Assembly: GCA_001600635.1 (NCBI GenBank)
Contig: BCKL01000036.1
Span: forward strand, 12,926-76,925
Direction of reading: 5' to 3'
Source of the DNA: Leucosporidium creatinivorum
Taxonomy: Eukaryota; Basidiomycota; Microbotryomycetes; Leucosporidiales; Leucosporidiaceae
DNA: 64,000 nt
Position 1 is the stretch's first letter. Each line of letters begins with the position of its first letter. The position numbers were made by a program, and so were the translations under genes. The notes beneath the pieces are model-generated. The model made no database searches. It saw only the letters and a list, made by a program, of their open reading frames with translations, and was not told where the DNA came from. This document shows, piece after piece, positions 11,222 through 22,942 of the stretch.

Positions 11222-11557
11222 TCAAGAGCTGGGTAGTGTAGAGCTGCAAAGTTGGCTTGTGGTGAGAACTGGCTCGCGCATTAATGGGGAATGTCATGCG
11301 CTGTAGGACATTGAGCGACCTCTCGGCGCTGAAATCGAGCGCCGAGCTACCTTGGTGTTTAAAGCGGGCTGCTCGATTGCAGTTCAGCGAGTGACAGAAT
11401 AACGCTGTACCTCTATACTACCCCGACGCGCCCTCGAGCAAAATCCCTGACAGCCGACGTCCAGCTACGTCCAGGCTCGGCTAAGTCAACGCTCTGCCGG
11501 CCGCCGCTCCTTTCCCTCCGACCCTTTCGTTCTGCTTCGACTTCGCCTCAGGATCCA
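11222..11557. other. Intergenic, promoter side of PEX13
   Basis: A short spacer between two plus-strand genes. No coding potential was seen; it should hold the PEX13 promoter. Confidence 0.5.
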
Positions 11558-13377
11558 ATGGCCGCTCGTCCTTCACCATCACCACCAAAGCCTTGGGAAC
11601 GTGCAGGCGCACCAGCAGCCGCTGCTTCCATCCTGCCATCTAGTACAGCGACGGCAGCCGCGCCCTCGACGACGACTTCGACTGGCGCTGCTCCCGCTCT
11701 GCCGGAACGGTCGGCCAACATGAGCTGTGAGTGTTTATTAGAGCATTTGAGGATCTTCAACCGCTGACCATTGATCTCCTACAGCTGGAACAGTCGGAGC
11801 CTACGGTCAACAAGCTGGAGCGGTAAGTGGCGAGTGACGATCGCTGCTGGCTGAACGAGGGACGTGCGAGGGCAGGCAAGGGAGCGGCATGTGATCAGCT
11901 ACAGCGAGCGCTGTACGGTGGCCGCTTTGCCGTTTCTGGCTGTACAGCATGAGCAGGAGAAGCGGAGGAAGGAGCAGCCGGAGCCGCGCTGGCGGAGCGA
12001 GGCCGGATGCAGGCCTGCACGGGCGGGAAGGCTGCACTCGTGCAGATGGTAGCTTCAGCAGATGTAGCCCGCCAGTCAGGCTGTCATCTGTTCGATTCGG
12101 CGCAGAGGGTAGCGACGAGCGCGGGGCATCTTCAGCACTGGCCGTTGATAAGCTGTCGTCTGTACTATGAGACGGCCTGGACGGCTGGCGGGTGCAGTCA
12201 AGGAAGCGTTGAATACTGGATGGGCTTCTTGTGCTTCGTCTCTGTCCGACAATTTCCCTTCGCTGCTCGCATCCGATCACTGACCTGCTTCCTTCTCCCA
12301 CAGTACGGCTCTCGTTACGGCGCCGCTACCACATCTCCTTACGGCGCTACCACTTCTCCCTACGGCTCAAGCTACTCGCGTTATGGTTCGGGCAGCTACG
12401 GCGGAGGTTACGGAGGGATGAGCTCGTACGGCGGCATGGGGTCCTACGGCATGGGAGGGATGGGCTCCATGGGCTCGTACGGCGGCTACGGCATGGGTGG
12501 AATGGGAGGAGGATACGGAGGATATGGCATGGGAGGAATGGGGATGGGCGGCATGGGAATGGGCGGACCAGGGATGATGGGACCGGACGGGATGAGTCTC
12601 TCGCAAAGGATGGAGAGCGGCACGGCGGCCACCTTTCAACTCCTTCAATCCATCGTCGGCGCCTTTGGAGGATTCGCTCAAATGCTCGAAAGCACCGTCA
12701 TGGCCACCCATTCCTCCTTCTTCGCCATGATCGGCGTAGCAGAGCAGCTCGGCCACCTTCGCAACTACCTCGGCCAGGTGCTCAGCATCTTTGCCCTCAT
12801 TCGCTGGTGCAGAGGGCTGCTGGACAAGGCGCTCGGACGGACACCAAAAGCCGACATCTCGGCGGAAGGATTCAAGGCGTTCGAACAGGGAGGAGCGGCC
12901 GCTGGAGGAGGAACGGGCAAGAGCAAGCTCAACAAGAAACCCCTCGTCGTCTTCTTCCTCGCCGTCATCGGACTCCCTTGGCTCATGACCCGCCTCGTCA
13001 AGCTCATCGTCTCGCGTCAAGAGGAGGAAGCTCGCCGGATCGCCGCCGACCCTTCCCTCGCGCCTCCCCAATTCGACGAGCATGGCCGACCACTCCCTCC
13101 CGCCGTTCCTCTCGACCCCTCCAACCTCACCTTCGCCCGCGCCCTCTTCCCCTACGAGGCCACCAACCCCGAAGAGCTCACGCTCACCAAGGACGCCGTC
13201 GTCGCCATCTTGACGCCCGAGGAGGAGCGCAAGACCAACGCTTGGTGGAGGGGAAGGCTGAGGGACGGAACGCAGGGATGGTTCCCCGGCAACTACGTCG
13301 AGGAGCTGAAGATGAAGGGTAAGGGCGAGGTTGGAGCGGTCGGAGCTGCCGTAGTAGAGCCGAAAAAGGTGGTCTGA
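11558..13377 (+). CDS. PEX13: Peroxin-13, docking-complex SH3 protein
   Basis: Three exons (11558-11726, 11785-11822, 12304-13377) encode 426 aa. The N-terminus carries PPKPWERAG, the conserved start of fungal Pex13. Residues 70-165 are Tyr/Gly/Met-rich. A membrane-associated region follows, including VVFFLAVIGLPWLMTRLV. An SH3 domain ends the protein (about residues 343-405: ARALFPYEA, then WWRGRL and GWFPGNYVEEL). Pex13 sits in the peroxisomal membrane and with Pex14 forms the pore that imports Pex5/Pex7 cargo. Intron 2 is 481 nt, far longer than its neighbours, and its last 297 nt stay open in frame from an ATG at 12007, so a 456-aa variant is possible. Confidence 0.95.
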
Positions 13378-13729
13378 GGTGGCGGTGTCTCGTTGGCTGA
13401 GGGTTGATCTGTATGCTATACATTTGTTGAGTCGTTACATCATACGAGAGGGCTGCAGAGGCGAAATGTCGACCTCGAGATAGAGAGATAGCGAGCGATT
13501 GTGGGGCAACTTCTGCTTCGGCGATGCCTCTGCCTTCTCTCGCTCTTGCTTGCGCCCTTTGAACAGTGAACCTTCGCCTGTTACCTTTACACCGGCTTTC
13601 CCTGAGTCTTGGCCGCGATACGATGCACCTCGCTCTCGCGAACACAGAGGAAGCTGCGACCCGTCGGAGGAGCGAGAGCTGCTCAAACTCACTCTTTCCC
13701 TTCTACCACATCGTCCTCCGTTGCTCGAC
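13378..13729. other. Intergenic spacer
   Basis: Between PEX13 and a small plus-strand gene. No gene was seen; short open frames on both strands have no protein character. Confidence 0.5.
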
Positions 13730-14320
13730 ATGGTCCCGCTCGCTATCCAAACGCCTTCTGCTTCACATCGCGCTGTAGTCCTCGACTCTACCACCCAAGT
13801 GAGCTGCCCCCCTCCCCCTCGAGCGATAAAACGACCGAAACTGATCCTTGTCTTGCTTTGTTGGCTCGTCACTACAGAAACCATCAATTGACGCCACACA
13901 ACTCGAGGGTGCACTGGAAGAGCTAAACAACTTTCTCAGCAAGTTGGATGGTCCTCCGCCACCAGCAATCAACTCGGCGTTGCGCAGGTCCGTCGGCTGC
14001 AGTGTCTCGAGACGAGTCAAACGCTGACCTTGTTGCTGTCCTGTACCACAGTCTTGCAACAAGAGCTCAAACACTCCTCATCAACCGAGCGCAGTTCTTC
14101 CTCTCGGACGAGCGGTTCGCTTGCGAGGAGCAGGCGCTCATGAACGGGCTGGCGACTGTTAGGGTGACGCTCAGTGTAGGGTCTTGCATGTCTGCAATCT
14201 CGTTGAGCTTTTGCTGACTTTTCCTTCGCTTCACAGGAAATCATGCGGCCTCTCGTGCAGTCTCAGTTGCTGGAGCGAGCGGTGGAGGAGGGAGACGCCG
14301 AGCGCCGAGATTGGGTGTGA
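13730..14320 (+). CDS. Small unrecognised protein, 124 aa
   Basis: Four exons (13730-13798, 13878-13987, 14052-14163, 14237-14320) join in phase into a compact, mostly helical protein. ALEELNNFLSKLDGPPPP leads into TRAQTLLINRAQFFLSDERF and a final acidic/basic helix ending RRDWV. There is no signal peptide and no membrane segment. Good donors and acceptors with CTGAC branch sites support the model. The helical, charged make-up would suit a subunit of a larger complex (inference). The family was not recognised. Confidence 0.7.
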
Positions 14321-14552
14321 GATCGAGAGAGACACTCAAGAAGTAATCTGTACCATTCGTATAGTCTAGCTAATCTGTTCTCGTTGTACTTCGATACGTC
14401 GCCGTGCACCTTCGCTCGGGGAAAGACAGAGAGCAGACTCTCGCCAGCTTGCCCATCGCCGAACCTCGCTCACACCTGATCTTGCCGATTCAGTAGCTCG
14501 TGCGTTACCCAGATAAGCTACGGTTTAAGTGCTAACCTCCATAAGACCCTTC

Positions 14553-15325
14553 TCAAGCCAAGACCATGAAGCCAGCGAAGAGGAGAGCTCCAGCGGCGGC
14601 GGCTCCCTTGGTAGCGAGAAGAGCGGATGCGGAGGACGCAGCACCGGCGAGTCCTCCGGCAGAGGTGGTGGTGGTGTTGGCCCACTTTCCTCCAGTGAAC
14701 TCGTCGCACTGCTGGTTGAGGACTATGCGGGAAAGAGGTGACGGGAGATCAGCTCGGCGCTCGGCGTTGGCGAGTGATGGCTAACGTACTGCCCAAAGTG
14801 AAGGTCGTCTGAAGCTCGTAGCTCGAGTTGATGGCGTTGACACACGAGAAGCACGAGGGCGCCTCCTTGGCGACCTGGTTGGAGCAGGTGCATGCGAGGG
14901 AGGCGTTGACGTTGTAATTGTTGGTCGAGTTGACGAGGTCTCCACAGGTCTGGAATTGAGTAGCCCAGGGGGTGCACTTGGAGATGCACTGCTCGGGAGG
15001 GAAGGGGAGGGTCAAGGCGGCGAGGTCGGAGTCGCTCAATCCAGTGGATTCGGCCTTGGCCTCCTCGTCGTCGTCTCCGCTGAACAAGTCACCTGTACAA
15101 AAGGGATGGTCAGCTCTTGCTGGGCGCAGGACGGAGGCCTTAAAGGTCACTCACCGAGCCAAGAGCGCTTGAAGTGCTGAGCTTCGGCGACGGCGTTGGA
15201 CTCGGCGCCGGGAGCGGCGGCGACTACGGCTGTAGGCAAAGCAAGAGGTCAGCTACGGCAGCTCAAATTGAAGCCGATGACCTGCCAGCGAGGGCCGCGA
15301 TGAGGGTNAGCNTGAAGGAAAGCAT
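14553..15325 (-). CDS. Secreted GPI-anchored cysteine-rich protein
   Basis: Four exons (15325-15286, 15229-15155, 15092-14790, 14722-14553) give 195 aa. A signal peptide (LTLIAALAAVVAAAPGAE) precedes a Kex-like KR and an ectodomain with eight cysteines in the order C-C-C-CxC-CxxC-C, with NST and NSS glycosylation sites. The C-terminus is Thr/Ser/Ala-rich and ends in a hydrophobic GALLFAGFMVLA typical of a GPI signal. The first intron only keeps phase if it uses a GC donor (G|GCAGGT). Two bases near the start are ambiguous. Exons 1-2 and most of exon 3 lie in the left arm of the inverted duplication; exon 4 is outside it. It is probably a cell-wall protein; an 8-Cys CFEM-like fold is possible but not shown. 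Confidence 0.8.
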
Positions 15326-16752
15326 TGGGAGCGGGAACGANCGAGGGAAGGAAAGTGAAGGCGTAGGGTCGAGAGATGCGAAGAGGGCNAGTGAGGNTTA
15401 GGAAGACAAGCCAGGAAGCCAGCTTTTCTTTCAAAACCGCTCCCCGGGAAAAAGGAGACAACCAGGGGAACGAGCGGACAGACAGGGGAGACTGGAGCAA
15501 GGAGGGGGGCTCGAGCGATTCGGGGCCGAAAAAGCGAGGGGTGTAGGTTGCTGGCCAACATCCTCGACTGCTCTCGAAGCCATGAAGATGGATCGTCAAG
15601 ATAGATACTGTCTCGGCTTATATGTGGCGAGCAGCCCCAGAGGTCGCCGAAACTGAGCACGGGCTCGGCGATGAGGGCTGGGGCCAGGTGAAGCGAGAGA
15701 CCGAGACGCGGCACAGCTGAAGGCTTTGCATCGTTTCCGACTGATGGCTCAGTGACTGTTGTCTTGCTTTTCCGTAGGTAGGGCAAGTTGCTGAGCAGAA
15801 GCTTGAGAGAGCGGTAGGAAGTGTCAGAGCAGCGAGGAAGTCGCGCCGAGCCCTGCTCCAGGGCGAAATGGCTCGAGGTGTGGAAGCACATCATCTTGAT
15901 TCCTGATCGAGGCTGCTCCGAACACCTGCCCTCCGACTCGCAAAGCGATGGCTCGAGGAGATGACAGCTCACTGCAGGTGAGCAAGAGCACTGAGCGCCG
16001 GCCGAGCCCGGACCGAGCCCCATGCCGCTCGCTTCCAGCAGACCATCTACAGCTCAATCGAGTCAACGAGTACCCTCATAAGCGTCCTGCTGAGAGCCAC
16101 GACTTTCAAGGAGCAATCTCCGAAGCGGCCTGGAGAACAACAGGAAAGATAACCGGCGACGACTGGTCTCGGTCTTTTGGTCTGCTCTGCAGCCCATCAA
16201 TCCGAGCAGGGGGTGCTCGGTGCGAAGCAAGACAGTCGTACATATGTACTCGAGCGCGACAAGTAGTGTGGCCAGCAAGAGAAGCCCGAGAGAAGCCTGA
16301 GAGAAGGCGGCGAAGAAGGTTCGGAGGGCAAGATAAGATCGCCAGGCGAGGCCAGCCGGCTCAAGGCGTTGCTCTGTAGGATGTGGGCCCTCGACACGCT
16401 TTTCACGGCTCAAGGGTTTGATAGTACAGGCTCAAGGGACTCTCTTCTGCTCCGCTCGGCAGCCAGGCTCGCCCCTTCCTCCCGCCGCTATTCGGAGTGC
16501 AGATCTCATGCTTTCCCAGCCCCAGTTGTACATCGAGACAGGCTCGAGCCCCCTTCTATTAGTGTACAAAGTGTTAGCTATTCCTTGATGGCCTCGGGAG
16601 TCTGCAGGCGAGCCAACTGAGCGCAGCCAAAGCCATCTGGAACGGAGCATGGCCGAAGCGGGCAAGCGAGCTGTCTGATGCTAGCTATGGCCAATGTCGG
16701 TGCTCAGCATAGCACAGACTAGTAAATACAACATGAATCTACACTGCGAAGC
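15326..16752. other. Non-coding stretch inside the left arm
   Basis: No spliced gene was found. A minus-strand open frame (16413-16063) with one hydrophobic segment is kept in both arms, but it lacks an ATG and a plausible context. This region should contain the promoter of the GPI-protein gene and the terminator of the Clp1-like gene. Confidence 0.5.
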
Positions 16753-17667
16753 TCACGCGGTCTCTCCAACCTCCTCGAACCGCCTCCGCTTCAACGAGTC
16801 GTTCAGGCCGTCGACCAGCGCCCGCCAAGCTCCCTTCATCATCGCCCACAGCTCGTCGTCCCACACCTGCAACGCCACGGCATTTCTATACAATCCACTC
16901 AACAGCTCCAGCTTGGCCAAGAGCGTCTCGGGCTCCTGCGCCGAACAAAGATCGGCCAATAGCTCGGGCGATGCATTCGGCTGAGATGGCTCCCTTTCGT
17001 TGAAGCTGAACAGAGTGTCGAGGAGGGCGGTGGTGGATTGGAGGTAGACCCAGGTGTGGAAGAGGTGAAAGCTGGAGCTGGAGGGGAGGTCGAGCAGGAA
17101 GGGAGGAGCCTCGGCGGAGGCAGCTGTCGCCAGCGAAGGAAGGAGAGGCGAGGCGAGAGCCCAGACGAGGCCGTGTACGGGGAGGAAGAGAGGTTGGGCC
17201 GAGTCTTCAAAAGAGATGAGGAGCTTTTGAGAGGGTACAGGAGCGGGGAAGCCTTCCGACGGCGAGGTGTCGGAGCCCGCGTGGTGAGGAGAGCTGGCGA
17301 AGGCTTGGGTCGAAGCCAGCATGACAGGGCCTGTAGGTAATCGGTAATGATCAGCGATTGCACTCCCATAATTATCGCCTCGCTCTCACGCACTTAGCTC
17401 CTTCAGCTTGTGGCGGATGTAGACAAGGGGCACTTCTCGCAGCTCGTCCTCGAGCTGTAGCGCTTCAGGGTCGAAGTCCATCCTCAGCACACGAGCCGGA
17501 GGCAGAGTAAAGCTGATGGACTGTATGTGATGCTCGGTGCCGTCCTGATTCACACCGCGCCCCGAGATAACGGCGACTGCGAGAAGGGAGAGCGAAGGGT
17601 GCTCCTTCTCGTTCAGAGGTTGGCAGCCTCTGTACGACGGTAGCTGTAGGGAGTAGGGTCTAGCCAT
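16753..17667 (-). CDS. Clp1-like (clampless1-type) protein, left copy
   Basis: Two exons (17667-17394, 17330-16753) encode 283 aa. The first 91 residues form a mixed alpha/beta part ending VPLVYIRHKLKEL. The second exon holds LFLPVHGLVWALASPLLPSL and FHLFHTWVYLQSTTALLDTL, a pattern I associate with basidiomycete Clp1-like proteins, where a pro-His motif precedes a Leu-rich helix pair. In Coprinopsis and Ustilago, Clp1 acts in clamp formation and dikaryon proliferation; a role here is inference. A nearly complete second copy lies in the right arm. The gene model is firm; the family name is tentative. Confidence 0.75.
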
Positions 17668-18091
17668 GCTGTACGAGCAGCTTGCTCAGCTGGCTGCTGG
17701 TATAAGCGAGCGAGCAGCGCGAGGTGTGGTCAGAAGGCAACCTCGAAGGGGTCGGCGCCGCCCCTCCGATCCGCCTTCCCGCAATGAAATTGCCCGTTTT
17801 AACCTCAACGATCAGCCGAGCGAGACAATCGTAAGTGGGTAACCCTGGTATCGGGCGCCGTTGAACTGGAGAAGCAAGCAGCGAGCTGATTCCACCCGCG
17901 CCGAGGCTCGCCGAGGGAGCCTCCCTCGGCCTCGCTTTGACCTCTCGTCTCGGCGCCGAGCTGTCAATCAGACAACGAGTAAGCTTCTATTAGAGCGTCG
18001 CCGCGCTCAGCGCGATCTACATGTGCAAAGGGAGTAAACAAAAAGGGGAGACAAAACGAAAGAGTCTATGTACGAAAGTCGCTCGCTCGTT
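17668..18091. other. Spacer between Clp1-like and PAQR genes, inside the left arm
   Basis: It holds the presumed Clp1-like promoter and the PAQR terminator. It is repeated in the right arm. No gene was seen. Confidence 0.5.
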
Positions 18092-20289
18092 CTATCGAGC
18101 GGCGCAGCTCAGGTCCGTCCCGAGCGAGGCCGCAGTGGCCCAGAAGGTGAGAGCACGCCAGTGCATCCACACGGCGACGACGATGGCGACTGTGGAGTCG
18201 AAAGCAGCGAGGTCAGCTTCGGCCCGAGGAGCCAGCGAGCGGGCGCAAGCCGTTCTTTCGCAAGCCGAACTCACTGTGCCAGAGCTGGTGAGAGGCCAGA
18301 AGGAAGTCCCAGCGGCCGGGAGCCGAGCATTCGGGGAACTGCTGGGCGTAGAAGGCGAGCCCGACGAGATATGCGAGGGCCGACAGGCCGACGGGGTCTG
18401 CGATGGGAAGGGGAGGTCAGTGAGATGCCGGCGAGATGAGATAAAGAAACCAAAAGACGCACAGAAGAAGTAGACGGTGTTGCTGAGACCGTAGAGGTAG
18501 GCGAGATGGGCGAGGGGAGTGAGCGCCGAACCGGCGAGACCGAGGAAGAAGGCGATGCGCCACATCTTGAACTCGCGATCGTTGAACCATGGTTTCTGTA
18601 TTCGACGAACGAGCGAGTCAGCGTCGCTCTCGCTGTCTGATGCGCCGTCAAATCGTCAGGAAGCACTCACCCATGGCAGATACATGCCCACCACACCGCA
18701 CGTCGCCGAGAAGATCATGTAGGCCGAGGCGACCTGCGGCTTGCAGTAGAACCCGTAGTAGGAGATGCCCATCACGCTCGCCGCAATGAGGCCCGAGATG
18801 CCGACATAGTCGACGCAGGCCGCTCCGCGATGCCAGTGTCCCGTGGCGCAACCGGCGAGGAGATGCCAGGCCGCCGAGCAGAGGAGGCACTTCATCGCGG
18901 CGCCGATGAAAAGGAGGGCGATGGCGGTGTCGGCGGGGTGTGAGGAAGGGAGCGAGTGGGCGGAGCCGGGGAAGTGGAAGATGAGGAGAGCGCAGAGGGA
19001 GAGGAAGCCGAGCAGGTGTGATTGGATGTTGATGGTCTATTGGAAAGGGTTAGGAGAAGACGGAGTCAGTCAGCGATAGCGCTGCTGAAGCGGAGAGTCC
19101 AGCTCACCTCGTTATGCCACTCGAACGCCGACTTGAGCAGTGCGCCCCATCGCTCAATCGAGGTGAAACGGTAGCCGCTAATGATATGAGGGTTGTTCCT
19201 CCACGCATGAGGCAGCTCCTCATACCTCAACAGCCGTTGCCTCCCGCCCTCCAGCGCTGCGTGGTACATCTTGGTCGCCTCGTCGAGAGCCTGACTCGAC
19301 TTCTCGGTGACAAACGCCGAGAGCTCGTGAGCTCCATCCTGGAGATGAGCGATTCCAGCGTTAAGGCTGCCCGAGGCTTCGTCCGAGAGGGATTGGAGCG
19401 CCTCGCTGAGCCTGGCCGATTCGGCGGAGAAGTAGTCGCGGAGCTCGGTGAGGCGGGTGGGGACTGAAGGGGAGGGGAGGTAGGCGTAGACGCTTTCCGA
19501 TTTGTTGAGCTGAGAGAGGAGGTCGCGGAGCGAGGCGAGCTCGACGGATACGCGAGTGCGAAGAGCCGTCGCTGAGTCGGTGGCGCGTTGCTTGGAGTCG
19601 CCGATGCGAGCGCGAAGGTCGAGGACGGGGAAAGCAGGGAGAGGGTGATCGTCGAGGAACTTGTCGAGGGCGATGCGAGCTTCTGGGGAAAGCTGCCAGT
19701 CGACGAGAGGGGCGGAAGAGTCGCCGGAGGAGGAGATGGGGAAGGCGGAGAGGGAGGGAAGTTCGGCGCGGAGGGCAGAGAGGAATTCGGCGGCTGCTTT
19801 GGTGAAGTGGTCGAGGGTACTGAGCTCCTCGCTGAGCCCATCGGGGCTAGCTAGTCGTCTCGGGCGCGCATCGGCAACCGAAGCCGAGCCAGCGCGCTTC
19901 CCTCCTCGTTTCCTCCTTGTGACGACCTCCCAATCCTCATCGTCATCCTCGGTATCGCCACTCGTAGCATCCTCCGTCTCACTCCACTCCATCAACCGTT
20001 TCACGTCCTCCTCTGCCTCGTCCAGCTTGCCCAGCAGCAAGTCCCTCAAGCTCCGGAATTTCGGCAGATCGAGCGATTCGAGGAGCGAGGAGGGGTAGGC
20101 GAGCGAGACGAAGGAAGGTGGTTGTCGGGAAGAGACCTGGCGCATCGAGTAGGAGCGATGGCGCGACGATGGTCGTTCGGGCGCCGGCGGTGAGAGTGGA
20201 GCGTCGGAGGGGGAGGAAAGGGTGGGAGAGGTCGGTTGTGGTGGTGATGTATTGCGATGCGGAAGGCGTTGACGGAGTGCAGAGGTCAT
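18092..20289 (-). CDS. PAQR/hemolysin-III family seven-helix receptor with long N-terminal extension
   Basis: Five exons (20289-19108, 19036-18671, 18595-18463, 18397-18275, 18189-18092) give 633 aa. The C-terminal half is a PAQR domain: PHAWRNNPHIISGYRF and WHNETINIQSHLLG at its start, seven hydrophobic segments, and FPECSAPGRWDFLLASHQLW near its end. These carry the Ser/His/Asp positions thought to bind zinc in adiponectin-receptor relatives. Fungal members (Izh proteins) affect zinc and sterol homeostasis and may be ceramidases. The first roughly 370 residues, in one 1.18 kb exon, are Ser-rich, then acidic, then heptad-like helical; many PAQR proteins lack such a region. The start ATG follows a leader with an acceptor-like CTACAG at 20309. 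The last bases of the gene recur in the right arm. Confidence 0.88.
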
Positions 20290-21554
20290 GGTGGTGGTGA
20301 AGTTGAGCGCCTGTAGGAGAGCAGAATCAGGGATTAGCCGCGCTTCCTTGAGAAAGCGTACTCTGTTAGAGCTGCTGTAGAAGGCGCCCTGCACTTCGGC
20401 GATCCCGAGCGGTACTTCTGTACCCTGATAAAGCCCTGCGACCAAAGCCCACCCTCCGGACCCTCTCAGCCAACTCCTACGCCGAGTCGCCGCCGCGTCC
20501 CGTTCTCCTGCTGATTCCGCACGTGCTGCTCCCTCTGCAGTTGCCTGATCCTCTACAGTCGCTGCAGGATTCTTCTGCATACACTCCATCGCCTGCTGCT
20601 GCTTTTTCTTGCGTTGTAACCGTCTTGAGAAGCGCCACTGTGGACTTACCCGAACGGCGAGGAGGGTTGGAACGACTCTGAGGCGTGGAAGATGCTGTTG
20701 CTGATGAGGAGTAGGAAAGGGCTGTAGGTGATTCGCTTGAGCAGTGTTTGCTGTACAGAAAGTCGATGCTAGAAACGAGCGAGGATGTGGTCAGAGGCAA
20801 CCTCCTGCCTGCGACTTTTGTCGTTCTCCTAAGTTGAGGCTCGCTTGACTACAACGTCGCCGGGTGTCCAGGGAGAGCAGCGGCCATTTACAAGGAGCTG
20901 TAGAGGATGCCTCCGATGTTTAGAACGCCTTCGGCAGCCCTGGAACGGATTCGAAGCCGACTTCTTGCCTGCTCGGTAAAGACTGGGGCGTGCGCTTCAG
21001 CATTGCGTTAGGTGGCCCCTTCGGCGTACCCGAGAGCAGGATCTAGTTTTTGGGACTGCTCTGGGTCACCTATGCTGCTCTCCTACAGTATCGTCTGCGA
21101 GAAATCGCTCAACCGAGCTCCGAGCCGAAGCCATCTCTCTCGGCGGGGCTGTTGGGAGGTCAAAGCTGTTCTCAGGCAGCTTCGGAGGGCCTCAGTCGCT
21201 GCTTTACATACGGCAGCTCCCTCGCCTCTCTGAAGACCCGCTATCGCAATCCTGCACCTTCCTAGAGCTGCTTCAGCGCTCTTGTTCTCGGCGAAGGCGG
21301 GCGGCCTCTGCAGAGAGCAACCCCGTCAGGCGCCTGCTGATTCTGACGAGGAGCCCCAGACGTCAACTTCCAAACTTTCCGATCAGCTGCTCTCGGCTGC
21401 TCTGCGCATCGTTTCGTGGCAGCGACCCGCCCAGAGGCTTCATGACGACCGAGGGCGGCGCCTTTGCCAGAGACTTTGACGGCGAGTTTGGGTTTCGCTG
21501 CTCTGCTCTGCACCGCTCACTCTCTTGTAACGCGTCAGCCTAGCTTCTATCACA
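20290..21554. other. Divergent promoter region between PAQR and allergen-like genes
   Basis: The two flanking genes point away from each other. The first 500 bases on the PAQR side contain intron-like signals and probably a spliced 5' leader. No further coding sequence was recognised. Confidence 0.5.
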
Positions 21555-22786
21555 ATGGACAAAATCAAGCGCCTTGCCGGTCGTCGCTCTTCTGCTTCTT
21601 CGGACCAGCACCCTTCCTCGCCGACTCGAGACCACGACCACTCTACCATGCCCGCTTCTCCTACCTCGCCATCATCGCACGCCAAGGACGTCTCCTTCTC
21701 CCAGAATGCTGAGGAAGGTGTAAGAGATCAGCGACGACCCAGCTCGGAGGCAACGCCGGCGGAAGGGATGGGACGGCTCAGCCTCGATGACGGCCAGCAG
21801 CGCCAGCATCAGCACCAGACGAAGGAGGGATTGGGCTCCAAGCTCTCGAGCAAGATTGTAGAGAACTCGCAACAGGACCACAAGACTCTGGCGCCCGTTC
21901 TTCGTGAGTCGTTTGCTCTTTCGGAGGTGCTGCGCAGCGAGGGGAGGCCCGTGCGTCCTGCGAAGGCGCCGAGCTTCTAGTCGAAGCAAGGCTTACAGGC
22001 TGTAGGAGGTCCCGTCAAAGCTTTGTACTGATATATTGATTCTGCTCCCCCGAACAGACGAGCGCATCATCCACCACGAGACGGAGCTCGTCACCCGCCA
22101 GCGTGAAGTCGAGCGCCACATCCACCACGTTCAGCACCACGTTCAGCCCCTCATCGAGGAGGTGCACAAGCCTGAACAGCACTACGAGCAAACCGAGCCC
22201 GTCTCACACCAATATGGTACGTTCTTGCTTTCGCCGAATGCCTTCGCCGAGCATCGAGCTGACCTTCCCGTCGACGCAGAGGAACAATCCAACTCGGATG
22301 AGGACAAGGCGTTCTTCGCTTCTCTTAACAAGCACCGCTCGAGCGAGACTCATATCTGTGAGGAGCGTCAAGTCATCGAGAACGGCGAGACCATCACGAC
22401 AACGATTCATTACCACGTACGCTCTCGCCTACTCTCTCCTTGCTTTCCTTCACTGACGTCTCCGCGACATACAGGTCCACAACATCATCCAACCCGTAAT
22501 CTACCGCGACCGCCCCGTCCCCGCCTCCTGCGTCAAAGGCTGCACCAAAGCCTCCGAGATTCGATCCGTCATGGACAATCTCAACGTGAGGAAGGAAGGA
22601 GATATCAGGAATTCGGGAAGGCCTATTCACCACGGGCAGCAGCAGCGTGCTGGCGAGGAGGTGCACCAGGGACTTGGGCAGGGCGGAATGGGAGCTAGCC
22701 CGCTGCCGACGGAGAAGGGGACGAGGAGGGCCGAGCAGGCGCAGATGGGTCAGATGGGCCAGGCGCAGACGGGCTTGGCTAGGTAG
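21555..22786 (+). CDS. His/Gln-rich allergen-like protein
   Basis: Four exons (21555-21903, 22058-22216, 22280-22416, 22475-22786) give 318 aa. After a basic, Ser-rich N-terminus, exon 2 reads HHETELVTRQREVERHIHHV and continues as a hydrophilic His/Glu helix. Exon 4 opens with HNIIQPVIYRDRPVP. Alternating charged and His residues with V-x-P-V-I turns resemble basidiomycete and ascomycete proteins annotated as allergens, whose function is unknown. The tail is Gln/Gly-rich. There is no signal peptide, so it is likely cytosolic and perhaps stress-related (inference). Confidence 0.8.
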
Positions 22787-22942
22787 AGGGAAGAGAGGCG
22801 AGTTGTATCGTTTAGTACCCTCACGCACATACACGTATACACGCAATGTCCTCTTCTTGGCTTTAAGACGTCCCGTTCAAGTTGGCGAGCGACATCTTGA
22901 TCGTAGCCGCGAACGAGGTTGCAGTAGTGGCTTCTATAAGAC

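Larger units (their letters stand above)
14876..18139 (-). repeat. Left arm of a 3.3 kb inverted segmental duplication
   Basis: The reverse complement of this segment matches 41565-44840 nearly end to end, with small indels and scattered substitutions. It spans the 5' two thirds of the GPI-protein gene, a 1.4 kb non-coding stretch, the complete Clp1-like gene, the spacer, and the last bases of the PAQR gene. The genes here are complete and continue beyond the arm, so this is the ancestral location. Five ambiguous bases (15308, 15312, 15341, 15389, 15397) have exact mirror counterparts in the other arm. Confidence 0.92.

Noticed and set aside
12231-13322. Arg-rich open frame of 363 codons
   Set aside because: Shadow of the PEX13 exon in another frame.
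16063-16413. Minus-strand open frame with a hydrophobic segment, kept in both arms
   Set aside because: It starts at TTG rather than ATG, and its conservation only reflects the recent duplication.
22863-22942. Longer C-terminus of the MYND protein by reading through
   Set aside because: An intron with GTGAGT donor and GCTGAC branch site removes it and gives a more plausible ending.
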